Source of the DNA: Pseudomonas sp. EpS/L25
Lineage (GTDB): Bacteria; Pseudomonadota; Gammaproteobacteria; Pseudomonadales; Pseudomonadaceae
Assembly: GCF_001512295.1 (NCBI RefSeq)
Contig: NZ_LNUP01000002.1
Location: 932,263 to 996,262 of the forward strand
DNA: 64,000 nt
Direction: 5' to 3'
Under the pieces are notes generated by a model. That model was not told where the DNA came from and searched no databases. It saw nothing but the letters and a program-made list of their open reading frames with translations. Below, in pieces: positions 17,515 to 27,042 of the stretch. The position numbers were made by a program, and so were the translations under genes. Numbering within the stretch: the stretch's first letter is position 1; each line of letters starts with the position of its first letter.

Positions 17515-18800
17515 GTGCTAACACTACCCAGGCTGCCGGCCATACTCCGCACGCTGCCCTGATCAACTGGAAAACCCACGCCTGGACTGATCCAGGGATG
17601 GTTTCCTGGTATTCGCAGCGAATGGTCGAGAATAGCGGCACCAATCAGCTCAAGCATCTGCTGGAGATCGATCTGATTCGGCGAAACGTCAGCGGAAAGC
17701 AGGTCGTCGATGTGGGGACGGGTACGGGCCGGGCGGCCATTGCCCTGGCGCGCGACGGTTACCAGGTGACCGGTGTGGATAGCTCCCAGGCGATGCTGGA
17801 CGAAACGCGCCGTCTGGCCGAGGAACTGACCCTCGATCTTCGGCAGGGCGACCTATTGGCGCTACCCTGTACTGACGGCAGTGCCGACACCGTGGTCGCT
17901 CTCAACGTCCTGGTGCATTTTCCCAATTGGCGTGAAGCCCTGACGGACTGGCTGAGGGTCGTGCGGCCGGGGGGGCGGATTCTATTTGATATACATTCCC
18001 TGGCCAACGCTCATTATGCATTCGGTCAGGATCCTGCTTCGTGGCCGGAGCCCCTGACGCGAAGCTCAGACCCTAAAGACTTCATGCATTTCAATATGCG
18101 GGTCACTGCCGAAGAGATCGTCGAGTTCGCAACGGATCACCAGCTGTGTGTCCGCGGTATTCATCCGTATGGTGCTTTTCTGTCCGCAGGAAATGTCAAC
18201 TGGAAATTATGGCGTTCACTTGAGCTGAACCGCAGATGGCAACGGTTGCAAAGTTGGATCGCCAAGGATTCTGCACTGTTTCAGCTCAATCTGTTTATCG
18301 AGCAGGCGCTGATCGAACATCTCGCTCCCTCGATGGCTGGGCGGCTCTTTGTCGTCCTGGAGAATCGTCATGATCCGTCAGCCAACGAAGCTTTCATTGA
18401 AGACTTCAGTGAGCTTGAGAGAGGCTTGCAGGGGCAGGCCGATACCTCGCTACTGGCAAAGCTGCCATTGAGCATTGCCGACTATCATGCCTCCTGGACT
18501 GCGCTACTGCCCACGTTACGCTGCCAACATTATCTGTTTCAGGTATTCAAAAGTTTTGCCGAGCATTGGCCTGGATTGGACTGGTTTTCTTTGCTTCCGA
18601 CCGATATCAGAGAGCTTTTCACTCAGTGGCAGTCCGCTTTGGACATAGATCAGCAAGCGCTTTCGATCGCTCGCCATTGGGCCGATGGGCTTACCGTACC
18701 TTCCGGGCTTCAGCGGGAAATAGCCGCCGGTGCTCAATACAACCTGGTTGAGCAGCTGCTTAGGCAGCACTATGGCTGCTTCAGCGGAGTGAGAACATGA
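17511..18800 (+). CDS. SAM-dependent methyltransferase of the flagellar glycosylation island
   Basis: This protein of about 429 residues starts at the ATG that overlaps the pseI stop; a TTG at 17496 is open but less likely. Residues about 55-190 form a class I methyltransferase: motif I VVDVGTGTGRAAIALA, the acidic VTGVDSS after it, then VVALNVLVHFPNWREAL and LRVVRPGGRILFDIHSL. The remaining 200 or so residues have no motif I recognise and are Trp/Leu-rich. The neighbouring genes suggest it methylates the pseudaminic acid-based glycan or a further sugar on flagellin. The DNA is visibly more AT-rich than the flg genes, which fits acquisition by transfer. The acceptor is unknown. Confidence 0.8.
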   Translation: MSANTTQAAGHTPHAALINWKTHAWTDPGMVSWYSQRMVENSGTNQLKHLLEIDLIRRNVSGKQVVDVGTGTGRAAIALARDGYQVTGVDSSQAMLDETRRLAEELTLDLRQGDLLALPCTDGSADTVVALNVLVHFPNWREALTDWLRVVRPGGRILFDIHSLANAHYAFGQDPASWPEPLTRSSDPKDFMHFNMRVTAEEIVEFATDHQLCVRGIHPYGAFLSAGNVNWKLWRSLELNRRWQRLQSWIAKDSALFQLNLFIEQALIEHLAPSMAGRLFVVLENRHDPSANEAFIEDFSELERGLQGQADTSLLAKLPLSIADYHASWTALLPTLRCQHYLFQVFKSFAEHWPGLDWFSLLPTDIRELFTQWQSALDIDQQALSIARHWADGLTVPSGLQREIAAGAQYNLVEQLLRQHYGCFSGVRT

Positions 18801-21800
18801 TGCGCCAGGCAATCGTCAGTTTGCTGTGGGGAGCCCAGCGCGAGGCCCTGCTTCGTTTCGTCAGAACGCAAGGGCCAATGACCGTTTTCAGCCTTTCATC
18901 CCTGATCGACGCAGATATCGAGCGAGCGCTGGCGGAAACCGGTTCCGAAGTGGTCGACCTAGTGGGGCTGCTGGATGTGGAGCAGCAACGGCATGTCCTG
19001 CAGAACGCTGAACTGGACTGGAGCAGTCTGGAAAGCGGCCTCACTCACGAGCACCTGCGGCAGGCGTTGGGAGATTTGGCGCATCCGGGCTTGACGAAGA
19101 TCATCCTGGAAACGCTTCAGGCTGATTTGCCGACGGTACTCCTGCTGACAGCCGCCCTGAATCGTGCAGCAGAGCAGCATGCCATCGGGTTGGTAGTGGT
19201 CAACGAGGATATGCAGGCTTCTGCCAAGACGGTAGTCAATTGGGCCGTACAGAAAGATATTCCTAGTCTCCATCTCGCCCACGCACTGGCCCTGTCCGAG
19301 CCCTATACCGTCCACGCCCATCTACAGGCTGATGTTTTGGCGGTGTACGGAGAGCGAGGCTGTGAAGGATATCTCGACATAGGGATACCTCCGGAGCGCA
19401 TCAGGGTAACCGGTAATCCGGCATGGGACGGTTACCTGCAATGGCGCGGTCAGCGGCCTCAGGCCCGCGAGATGTTGTGTCAGCGCTATGGCTATCCCGT
19501 CAATCGTCCGATCGTCGTCTTCGGTAGCACCTGGGCCGCCAATCTGACTGCGCTCGGCGACGAGCACCTGTATGGCAACACGCTACGGGTCTTTATCGAT
19601 GCCTGCGAACAACTGCGTCGAGCAGGCTGGGACTTCGCGGCAGTCATCAAGGATCGTCCTGCCAATGCCCACTTTGGGACACAGCGTGTTGAGGAGCTTC
19701 TCGCCGAGTTGGGGGCGAACTCCGCGCACTATTTGCATACCAGCGAGAATGGCCGCGAGTGGCTCCTGGCGGCTGACGTACTGATCGCCATGGACTCCAA
19801 CTACAGCGTAGAGGCCATGTTGGCGGGTACGCCGGCCATCAATCTCGTCAACCAGCCTGGCGTATTGCTTGGGCCGAGTTTTGATGCGGCATCCGGGGTT
19901 CTGGAGGTCGAGCCGTCGGAGTTGGCTACGGCCCTGGCCTCCTTGCTTGGCGACAACGAGCGACGTCGCGCCATGGTTGCCGAAATGCAGGCCCGCGCGG
20001 GCTACTACAACCTGGGTGTCGATGGCTTGGCAACTGACCGGGTCGCGGCACTCATGCAGGAGATGATCGCTGGAGCGGCGGCTGTCGAATCCTATGTGTG
20101 GCAGACCCATCTGGATGTGAGCGTCAGCGATGTCGAGGCCGCCTACCACCAAGCGCCCCGTGAAGAGCTGATCGGCGCGTTCGCCACGCCGCCCCGTTTC
20201 CTGCTTGACGTGGGTTGCGCAGCAGGGGCGACCAGTGGGCTATTCAAGCAGCGCCATCCTCACTCGCGGGTTTGGGGCATCGAAGTCAACGAATCCGCCG
20301 CGCAGATCGCGGGTCAGCGGCTCGACAGGGTACTGGTCGGCAAGTTCGAAGACTTCGATCTCCAGGCCGAAGGCATAGAAGCCGGAACGCTGGATGGGGT
20401 GATCCTCGGGGATGTCCTGGAGCATCTCTACAATCCATGGGCGGTGATGAAGGCCTTGCAGCCCCTGTTGTCGCCTGATGCGCAACTGGTGATCTCGATT
20501 CCCAACGTGCGTAACCTTTGGCTGATGTCGGAACTGGCACAAGGCTATTGGAAATATGAAGGCTCGGGTCTGCTTGATGTCACCCACATTCGCTTCTTCA
20601 CCCTGGCTGAATTTCGGCGCTTTCTCTATGAAACGGGTTATCACACCGAAACGCTAAATTATCTCCTCGATGGTCGTGTCGCTCAAGCCTATTACGAAAA
20701 CAAGGATAAGCACGATGTAACCTTGCAGGTCGGCAACATGACGTTGCAGCACTTGCAGCCAGAGGATGTTGGCGAACTGTGCAGTCTGCAGTTTCTCATT
20801 CGCGCTCGACCCGGTAGGGATTCCGGCGACTTGTCCAGACGTTACGTCAAGGGGACACCCGTCGCCACGGACGCTTCCTCGCAGGTGGCGCCCTTTGTCG
20901 CCCAGCCTTTTGCTGCTGCGGCCCAGGAAGCCCCGGTCATTCAATATACCGACTGGCTCGCAGCCAGACGCTCGAGCCCCACCCGTCTTGATGTTTACCA
21001 CCAGGCGATAATTCAGGATGCGCAACTGCATTTTCTCGTGGTGATCGTGGGCGAGGCATCGCTGGCGGAGGTGACGCTGTCTTCGTTGAAAGAGCAGCAT
21101 TACCCGCGTTTCACGACGGTCCGGTTGGAACAGTCTATTGCCGACTTGGCGAGCTGGCAGGCGGCATTGGCGAACAGCGAAGCGGCTTGGTCCTTGAAAA
21201 TCGCCGCGGGTGATCGCCTCGAACCTGAAGCTCTGTTGCGGCTAGCCGAGCGCATTCTGGTATCCGGGAATGTGCATGCGTGCTATGTCGATGAAGATCA
21301 CCTCGCCGACAGTGGTCCTGAATGTCCGATCTTCAAAGCGGCCTTCAATCTGGATCTGCTGCGCAGCTATCCCTATACCGGTCCGCTGCTGGCCATCAGT
21401 CGTGAGGCGTTGCTGGCATCCACCGCCAGCGTCCCTGCGCCTGGCGTGGCGCTGGTCCAGGACCTGCTGCTGCAGGTGGTCGAGCGTCACGGTGTCACGG
21501 CCATTGCCCATCTGCCGGACGTGTTGCATCACTCGTCGCAGACCTTTCCCGACTGGCTGCAGCAATGCGAACCGGCGGCGACCCATGGCATCGTCCGCGC
21601 GCACCTGGCGCGCCTGGGCGTACCGGCGGAGGTCAGCGCGGGTGCCCTGCCATGCGTGAGCCGTATTCAGTACCTGAGCGATCACCAGCCGCTGGTATCC
21701 ATCCTGATCGAGGCTCAGGGGCCGCTGGAAGAACTGGGCCGCTGCCTGGAATCCATCCTGGGTGGCACCGCCTATCCGCATTACGAAATCCTCGTCGGCC

Positions 21801-23488
21801 GCCCAGCGAACGTCGCGGCCGATATCTGTCTCTGGCTCGATGAACTGGTGACGCTGGGCCTGGAGCAACTGAGGGTCATCCCTGCCGATGGGCCCCGGCC
21901 GCTGGCCCAGGCTGCCAAGGGCGAGTACCTGCTCTGGCTCAGTGCCGGTTGCCTGAGCATCAAGGCGTCCTGGCTGGACGAGCTGGTCAACCAGGCGCGG
22001 CGTCCGGAGGTCGGCGTGGTTGGCGCCAAGTTGCTGGATCGTGAAGGCAAGGTCGCCATGGCCGGGCTGGTGCTCGGTCTACGCGGGCCGGCCAGCAGCC
22101 TCTTCCAGGGTGAACCTGACGATCGCGCGGGTTATCTCTACCGGCAGCAGGTGGTGCAGAACTTCAGTGCCGTCAGCGGCCGTTGCCTGCTGGTGCGGGC
22201 GGAGGTATTCCACGCCATCCCCGATTGCGGTTCCTTCGCCACCCAGCCCTTCGCCGATGTCGAGTTCTGTCTGCAAGTCGGCCAGGCCGGCTACCTGGTG
22301 GTCTGGACGCCCTATGCGCGGCTCGGTTGGGAGTCACAGCAGGGTTTCGACGAAGCGGACCTGAAGAGCGCGGAAACACGGCTTTATCAGCGCTGGTCGC
22401 CAGTGCTCGGGAGCGATCCGGCGTACAACGCCAACCTCGCACTCGATCAAGCCGATTTCACCATGGAACTCGATGCCGACAATTTGTGGCGTCCGCTGTC
22501 CTGGCGCCCCTTGCCCGTTATCCAGGTTCTACCCGGCGACCGTTGGGGATGTGGGCACTACCGGATGATCCAGCCGTTTCAGGCGATGCGATCCGCCTTG
22601 TTGGTCGATGGGATTCATCAGGAGCGCTATCTTGAGCCCGTCAATCAGGCTCGCATCCAGGCGGACAGCATCGTCGTCCAGCGCCAGATCACCGATTCCC
22701 AGCTGGAGGCCTTGCAGTCGCTCAAGCGCAACACCTCGTCTTTTCTCGTCTATGACTTGGACGACCTGCTCGGGAATATCCCGCTCAAGAGCATCCATCG
22801 CGAATCCTTCCAGCCGCCGCAAGTCACCCGAGCGATACGCCAGGCGCTGTCGATCGTGGATCGTCTGACGGTGTCCACTGAGCCGTTGGCAGAGGAAATG
22901 CGCGGACTCCATCCGGACATCCGTGTCGTCCCCAATCGCTTGCCTGTGCAGTGGTGGGGAGACCTGCAGAGTGGACGACGGGAGGGGCGTCCCCGGGTCG
23001 GTTGGGCGGGAGGTTCAAGTCATGCAGGCGATCTCGGGATCGTGGTCGACGTGATGAAGGAGCTGGCGGGGGAGGTGGACTGGGTGTTTCTTGGCATGAG
23101 TCCGCCCGGTGCGCCGCCGCATGAATTCCATCAAGGCGTCGAAATCGAAGCCTTCCCGGCCAAGCTCGCGAGTCTGGACCTGGATCTGGCCATCGCCCCC
23201 CTGGAAATCAATTCCTTCAACCGGTGCAAGAGCAATCTAAGGCTGCTGGAACTCGGCGCCTGCGGTTATCCCGTCGTGGCCACCAATATCGAGCCTTACC
23301 GCTGTGGTCTGCCAGTGACCCTGGTCCGCAACAAGTACAAGGATTGGCTGGATGCCATTCGTGAGCACCTGGCGGATCGAGAAGGCTCGCGGACGCTGGG
23401 AGCCGAATTGCGCGCCGCCGTTCACCGCGACTGGATGCTGGAGGGGGACAACTTGCTGGCGTGGCGAGCAGCCTGGTTACCCGACTGA
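18797..23488 (+). CDS. Giant polydomain glycosyltransferase/methyltransferase, FgtA/RfbC-related
   Basis: This single chain of 1563 residues overlaps the preceding methyltransferase gene by ATGA. Five segments are visible. Residues about 1-420: GT-B-like, including VTGNPAWDGYL, VFGSTWAANL and MDSNYSVEAMLAGTPAINL. About 455-650: SAM methyltransferase with LLDVGCAAGATSG (near 470) and LGDVLEHLYNPWAVM. About 735-930: degenerate GT2 keeping CYVDEDHL. About 960-1220: second GT2-like. About 1240-1563: GT4-like, with DRWGCGHYRMIQPF, YDLDDLLGN and a C-terminal ELGACGYPVVATNIEPYRCGL. The last three resemble the flagellin glycosyltransferase FgtA (RfbC-like) found at the same place in P. aeruginosa; the first two look like additions. 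Probably cytoplasmic, acting on flagellin before export. Substrates and activity of each part are unproven. Confidence 0.8.
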   Translation: MMRQAIVSLLWGAQREALLRFVRTQGPMTVFSLSSLIDADIERALAETGSEVVDLVGLLDVEQQRHVLQNAELDWSSLESGLTHEHLRQALGDLAHPGLTKIILETLQADLPTVLLLTAALNRAAEQHAIGLVVVNEDMQASAKTVVNWAVQKDIPSLHLAHALALSEPYTVHAHLQADVLAVYGERGCEGYLDIGIPPERIRVTGNPAWDGYLQWRGQRPQAREMLCQRYGYPVNRPIVVFGSTWAANLTALGDEHLYGNTLRVFIDACEQLRRAGWDFAAVIKDRPANAHFGTQRVEELLAELGANSAHYLHTSENGREWLLAADVLIAMDSNYSVEAMLAGTPAINLVNQPGVLLGPSFDAASGVLEVEPSELATALASLLGDNERRRAMVAEMQARAGYYNLGVDGLATDRVAALMQEMIAGAAAVESYVWQTHLDVSVSDVEAAYHQAPREELIGAFATPPRFLLDVGCAAGATSGLFKQRHPHSRVWGIEVNESAAQIAGQRLDRVLVGKFEDFDLQAEGIEAGTLDGVILGDVLEHLYNPWAVMKALQPLLSPDAQLVISIPNVRNLWLMSELAQGYWKYEGSGLLDVTHIRFFTLAEFRRFLYETGYHTETLNYLLDGRVAQAYYENKDKHDVTLQVGNMTLQHLQPEDVGELCSLQFLIRARPGRDSGDLSRRYVKGTPVATDASSQVAPFVAQPFAAAAQEAPVIQYTDWLAARRSSPTRLDVYHQAIIQDAQLHFLVVIVGEASLAEVTLSSLKEQHYPRFTTVRLEQSIADLASWQAALANSEAAWSLKIAAGDRLEPEALLRLAERILVSGNVHACYVDEDHLADSGPECPIFKAAFNLDLLRSYPYTGPLLAISREALLASTASVPAPGVALVQDLLLQVVERHGVTAIAHLPDVLHHSSQTFPDWLQQCEPAATHGIVRAHLARLGVPAEVSAGALPCVSRIQYLSDHQPLVSILIEAQGPLEELGRCLESILGGTAYPHYEILVGRPANVAADICLWLDELVTLGLEQLRVIPADGPRPLAQAAKGEYLLWLSAGCLSIKASWLDELVNQARRPEVGVVGAKLLDREGKVAMAGLVLGLRGPASSLFQGEPDDRAGYLYRQQVVQNFSAVSGRCLLVRAEVFHAIPDCGSFATQPFADVEFCLQVGQAGYLVVWTPYARLGWESQQGFDEADLKSAETRLYQRWSPVLGSDPAYNANLALDQADFTMELDADNLWRPLSWRPLPVIQVLPGDRWGCGHYRMIQPFQAMRSALLVDGIHQERYLEPVNQARIQADSIVVQRQITDSQLEALQSLKRNTSSFLVYDLDDLLGNIPLKSIHRESFQPPQVTRAIRQALSIVDRLTVSTEPLAEEMRGLHPDIRVVPNRLPVQWWGDLQSGRREGRPRVGWAGGSSHAGDLGIVVDVMKELAGEVDWVFLGMSPPGAPPHEFHQGVEIEAFPAKLASLDLDLAIAPLEINSFNRCKSNLRLLELGACGYPVVATNIEPYRCGLPVTLVRNKYKDWLDAIREHLADREGSRTLGAELRAAVHRDWMLEGDNLLAWRAAWLPD

Positions 23489-23537
23489 TCGCGCTGCAGC
23501 ACGGCGCGCTGCCGTCCGCGCCTGCCTGCCACCTGCC

Positions 23538-23562
23538 AAGCGCCCGTCTTTCGGGCGCTTTT
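23538..23562 (+). terminator. Rho-independent terminator of the glycosylation operon
   Basis: A 9-bp perfect stem (AAGCGCCCG / CGGGCGCTT) with a 5-nt loop is followed by TTTTC. It lies 50 bp after the giant gene and isolates the island from fliC. Confidence 0.9.
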
Positions 23563-23730
23563 CATTTCACCGGACGCTCACGACCGCGCACCGCAGGCGG
23601 CGGCGTCTGTGATTCGCGCAAATTGTCTCGTGCGGGCTAAATAAATCGCCACTCCGGTCGATAACCCTTCTGCACGGATCGGAAGATCGCTTGCTGTCAA
23701 GCTTCTGGCGAAAAAAGTCGCTAAAAATTC

Positions 23731-23757
23731 TAAAGGTTTGACGATAAGCACCGATAA
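23731..23757 (+). promoter_or_regulatory. FliA (sigma-28) promoter of the first fliC
   Basis: TAAAGGTT-N11-ACCGATAA matches the sigma-28 consensus (TAAAGTTT-N11-GCCGATAA) closely with exact spacing. It lies about 90 bp upstream of fliC copy 1. The 358-bp gap around it holds only this and the terminator of the previous operon. Confidence 0.88.
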
Positions 23758-23846
23758 ATATCTTGAATGCGAATTACCGGGGCGCCTGAGCAAGCAGGTC
23801 CCACTCGCATGCTCAGGCAAACAAGGTTCTACTGGAGGACGCCACC

Positions 23847-25280
23847 ATGGCCCTTACCGTCAATACCAACATCCCGTCTCTGAACACCCAGCGCAACCTG
23901 CAGAATGCGTCCAGCTCCCTGGCCACTTCCATGCAGCGCCTGTCCACCGGTAGCCGCATCAACAGCGCCAAGGACGACGCCGCCGGCCTGCAGATTTCCA
24001 ACCGTCTGACCAACCAGATCAACGGCCTGAACCAGGCGACGCGCAACGCCAACGACGGTATCTCGCTGTCGCAGACCGCTGAAGGCGCCATGCAGCAGTC
24101 CACCAACATCCTGCAGCGTATCCGCGACCTGGCCGTGCAGTCCGCCAACGGCTCCAACAGCGATGCCGACCGTGCTGCCCTGCAGAAGGAAGTGACCGCG
24201 CAGCAGAACGAACTGACCCGTATCGCCCAGACCACCACCTTCGGTGGCCGCAAGCTGCTGGACGGCTCCTTCGGTACCACCAGCTTCCAGATCGGTGCCA
24301 ATGCCTACGAAACCATCGACGTCACCCTGAAGGACACCTCGGCCACCGCCCTGGGCTCCAACCAGGTGGGCAGCGGTGCCAGCACCACCGCCGGCAGCGT
24401 AGTGGCCGGTAGCGGCGGCGCCCTGACCGCCAGCGGCAGCATCACCCTGGTGGGTGGTGGCAAGAGCACGGCGGTGACCTACGCCTCCGGTGACTCCGCC
24501 AAGACCATCGCCGGCAACATGAACGGCCAGATCCCGGGCCTCACCGCCTCGGCGCGGACCGTCGTCACCGTGACCGACACCATCTCCAGCGGCTCGGCCA
24601 ACATGACCATGAACGTCGGCGGTAACTCGCTGAGCCTGGTGGGCGTGACCAGCACCAAGGACATGGCCGACCAGATCAATGCCAACGCTGCCAAGCTGGG
24701 CGTGACCGCCAACTACGACACCCAGGCCAAGAAGCTGACCATCACCTCGGCGACCGGTGACAACATCACCTTCGGCAGCGATACCAACGGTGCCACGGGC
24801 AACATCAACGTCGCCTCGCAGAAATCCGACGGTACCTTCAGCACCGCGGTCGATGTGCGGGCCACCGGTGGCCAGGCCATGGGCTACGTCAAGCTGGACT
24901 CGCCGACCACCTTCGCCATGACCGGCAGTACCACGGCGATCTTCGGCAGTAGCGCGTCCTCGCTGAGCAAGGTGTCCGACGTCGACATCTCCACGGCTGA
25001 CGGTGCCCAGAAAGCCCTGTCGGTGATCGACCAGGCCCTGGCCAACATCGACAGCCAGCGTGCCGACCTCGGTGCGGTGCAGAACCGCTTCGACAACACC
25101 ATCAGCAACCTGACCAACATCTCGGAGAACGCCACCTCCGCCCGCAGCCGCATCAAGGACACCGACTACGCCGCGGAAACCGCGAACCTGTCGAAGAACC
25201 AGGTGCTGCAACAGGCCGGTACCGCGATCCTGGCCCAGGCCAAGCAGCTGCCGCAGTCGGTACTCAGCCTGCTCCAGTAA
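23847..25280 (+). CDS. fliC: Flagellin FliC, first copy
   Basis: This 477-residue filament subunit is exported unfolded and polymerised under the FliD cap. The N-terminal D0/D1 region (1 to about 140) begins [18 protein letters not shown] and contains [19 protein letters not shown]. The C-terminal D1/D0 region (from about 385) ends [13 protein letters not shown]. The middle is Ser/Thr/Gly-rich and offers many sites for O-linked glycans made by the adjacent pse island. It has its own sigma-28 promoter, the ribosome site CTGGAGG and a terminator. Its protein is identical to that of the next gene, and the DNA is identical from 23907 to 25243. Confidence 0.97.
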   Translation: MALTVNTNIPSLNTQRNLQNASSSLATSMQRLSTGSRINSAKDDAAGLQISNRLTNQINGLNQATRNANDGISLSQTAEGAMQQSTNILQRIRDLAVQSANGSNSDADRAALQKEVTAQQNELTRIAQTTTFGGRKLLDGSFGTTSFQIGANAYETIDVTLKDTSATALGSNQVGSGASTTAGSVVAGSGGALTASGSITLVGGGKSTAVTYASGDSAKTIAGNMNGQIPGLTASARTVVTVTDTISSGSANMTMNVGGNSLSLVGVTSTKDMADQINANAAKLGVTANYDTQAKKLTITSATGDNITFGSDTNGATGNINVASQKSDGTFSTAVDVRATGGQAMGYVKLDSPTTFAMTGSTTAIFGSSASSLSKVSDVDISTADGAQKALSVIDQALANIDSQRADLGAVQNRFDNTISNLTNISENATSARSRIKDTDYAAETANLSKNQVLQQAGTAILAQAKQLPQSVLSLLQ

Positions 25281-25297
25281 GGCGCGGCGGTAGACAC

Positions 25298-25329
25298 AGG
25301 GAGAAGGGGGTAACCCCTTCTCCCTTTTT
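25298..25329 (+). terminator. Rho-independent terminator after fliC copy 1
   Basis: A 12-bp perfect inverted repeat (AGGGAGAAGGGG / CCCCTTCTCCCT) with a GTAA loop is followed by TTTT. It lies 17 bp after the stop codon, so copy 1 forms its own transcript. Confidence 0.93.
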
Positions 25330-25472
25330 GGCATCAATGTTTCGAGCGAAGCCCTGATCCCTCGCGGAAAGCTGCCGAAACGCACCTTGGCCTGTTGCCT
25401 GGTGACGAGCCGTGGAGCCGTCAAGCGCGGATGTTCGAGGATGGTGGCCGGCAAAAAGCCATCATGCAGAAC

Positions 25473-25499
25473 TAAAGTTTCGACGCATGACGCCGATAC
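25473..25499 (+). promoter_or_regulatory. FliA (sigma-28) promoter of the second fliC
   Basis: TAAAGTTT-N11-GCCGATAC is an almost perfect sigma-28 site with correct spacing, about 90 bp upstream of fliC copy 2. The flanking DNA differs from that around the copy 1 promoter except for the last 35 bp before the start codon. Confidence 0.9.
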
Positions 25500-25588
25500 A
25501 TTCCATGAGTGTGAAATACAGGGACGCTTGAACCAACCGCTCTAACTAGCGTGTTCAGGCAAACGAGGCTCTACTGGAGGACGCCACC

Positions 25589-27022
25589 ATGGCCCTTACC
25601 GTCAATACCAACATTCCTTCGCTGAACACCCAGCGCAACCTGCAGAACGCGTCCAGCTCCCTGGCCACTTCCATGCAGCGCCTGTCCACCGGTAGCCGCA
25701 TCAACAGCGCCAAGGACGACGCCGCCGGCCTGCAGATTTCCAACCGTCTGACCAACCAGATCAACGGCCTGAACCAGGCGACGCGCAACGCCAACGACGG
25801 TATCTCGCTGTCGCAGACCGCTGAAGGCGCCATGCAGCAGTCCACCAACATCCTGCAGCGTATCCGCGACCTGGCCGTGCAGTCCGCCAACGGCTCCAAC
25901 AGCGATGCCGACCGTGCTGCCCTGCAGAAGGAAGTGACCGCGCAGCAGAACGAACTGACCCGTATCGCCCAGACCACCACCTTCGGTGGCCGCAAGCTGC
26001 TGGACGGCTCCTTCGGTACCACCAGCTTCCAGATCGGTGCCAATGCCTACGAAACCATCGACGTCACCCTGAAGGACACCTCGGCCACCGCCCTGGGCTC
26101 CAACCAGGTGGGCAGCGGTGCCAGCACCACCGCCGGCAGCGTAGTGGCCGGTAGCGGCGGCGCCCTGACCGCCAGCGGCAGCATCACCCTGGTGGGTGGT
26201 GGCAAGAGCACGGCGGTGACCTACGCCTCCGGTGACTCCGCCAAGACCATCGCCGGCAACATGAACGGCCAGATCCCGGGCCTCACCGCCTCGGCGCGGA
26301 CCGTCGTCACCGTGACCGACACCATCTCCAGCGGCTCGGCCAACATGACCATGAACGTCGGCGGTAACTCGCTGAGCCTGGTGGGCGTGACCAGCACCAA
26401 GGACATGGCCGACCAGATCAATGCCAACGCTGCCAAGCTGGGCGTGACCGCCAACTACGACACCCAGGCCAAGAAGCTGACCATCACCTCGGCGACCGGT
26501 GACAACATCACCTTCGGCAGCGATACCAACGGTGCCACGGGCAACATCAACGTCGCCTCGCAGAAATCCGACGGTACCTTCAGCACCGCGGTCGATGTGC
26601 GGGCCACCGGTGGCCAGGCCATGGGCTACGTCAAGCTGGACTCGCCGACCACCTTCGCCATGACCGGCAGTACCACGGCGATCTTCGGCAGTAGCGCGTC
26701 CTCGCTGAGCAAGGTGTCCGACGTCGACATCTCCACGGCTGACGGTGCCCAGAAAGCCCTGTCGGTGATCGACCAGGCCCTGGCCAACATCGACAGCCAG
26801 CGTGCCGACCTCGGTGCGGTGCAGAACCGCTTCGACAACACCATCAGCAACCTGACCAACATCTCGGAGAACGCCACCTCCGCCCGCAGCCGCATCAAGG
26901 ACACCGACTACGCCGCGGAAACCGCGAACCTGTCGAAGAACCAGGTGCTGCAACAGGCCGGTACCGCGATCCTGGCCCAGGCCAAACAATTGCCGCAATC
27001 GGTGCTCAGCCTGCTGCAGTAA
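25589..27022 (+). CDS. fliC: Flagellin FliC, second copy
   Basis: This 477-residue flagellin has the same amino-acid sequence as the gene 1742 bp upstream. Reading both copies base by base, I find silent differences only in the first 60 bp of the gene (up to 25648) and in the last 36 bp (from 26986). The 1337 bp between show none. The 5' leader of about 35 bp with CTGGAGG is also conserved, whereas promoter flanks and downstream DNA differ. Two intact, separately promoted genes encoding one protein suggest a dosage advantage maintained by gene conversion. Domain layout is as for copy 1. flaG follows the terminator. Confidence 0.97.
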   Translation: MALTVNTNIPSLNTQRNLQNASSSLATSMQRLSTGSRINSAKDDAAGLQISNRLTNQINGLNQATRNANDGISLSQTAEGAMQQSTNILQRIRDLAVQSANGSNSDADRAALQKEVTAQQNELTRIAQTTTFGGRKLLDGSFGTTSFQIGANAYETIDVTLKDTSATALGSNQVGSGASTTAGSVVAGSGGALTASGSITLVGGGKSTAVTYASGDSAKTIAGNMNGQIPGLTASARTVVTVTDTISSGSANMTMNVGGNSLSLVGVTSTKDMADQINANAAKLGVTANYDTQAKKLTITSATGDNITFGSDTNGATGNINVASQKSDGTFSTAVDVRATGGQAMGYVKLDSPTTFAMTGSTTAIFGSSASSLSKVSDVDISTADGAQKALSVIDQALANIDSQRADLGAVQNRFDNTISNLTNISENATSARSRIKDTDYAAETANLSKNQVLQQAGTAILAQAKQLPQSVLSLLQ

Positions 27023-27042
27023 GGCAGGGCGTCGGTCTAGGC

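Noticed and set aside
23847..27022. Assembly artefact as explanation for the duplicated flagellin gene
   Set aside because: Both copies have distinct promoter flanks, distinct silent sites at both ends and distinct terminators, which a simple misassembly would not create.
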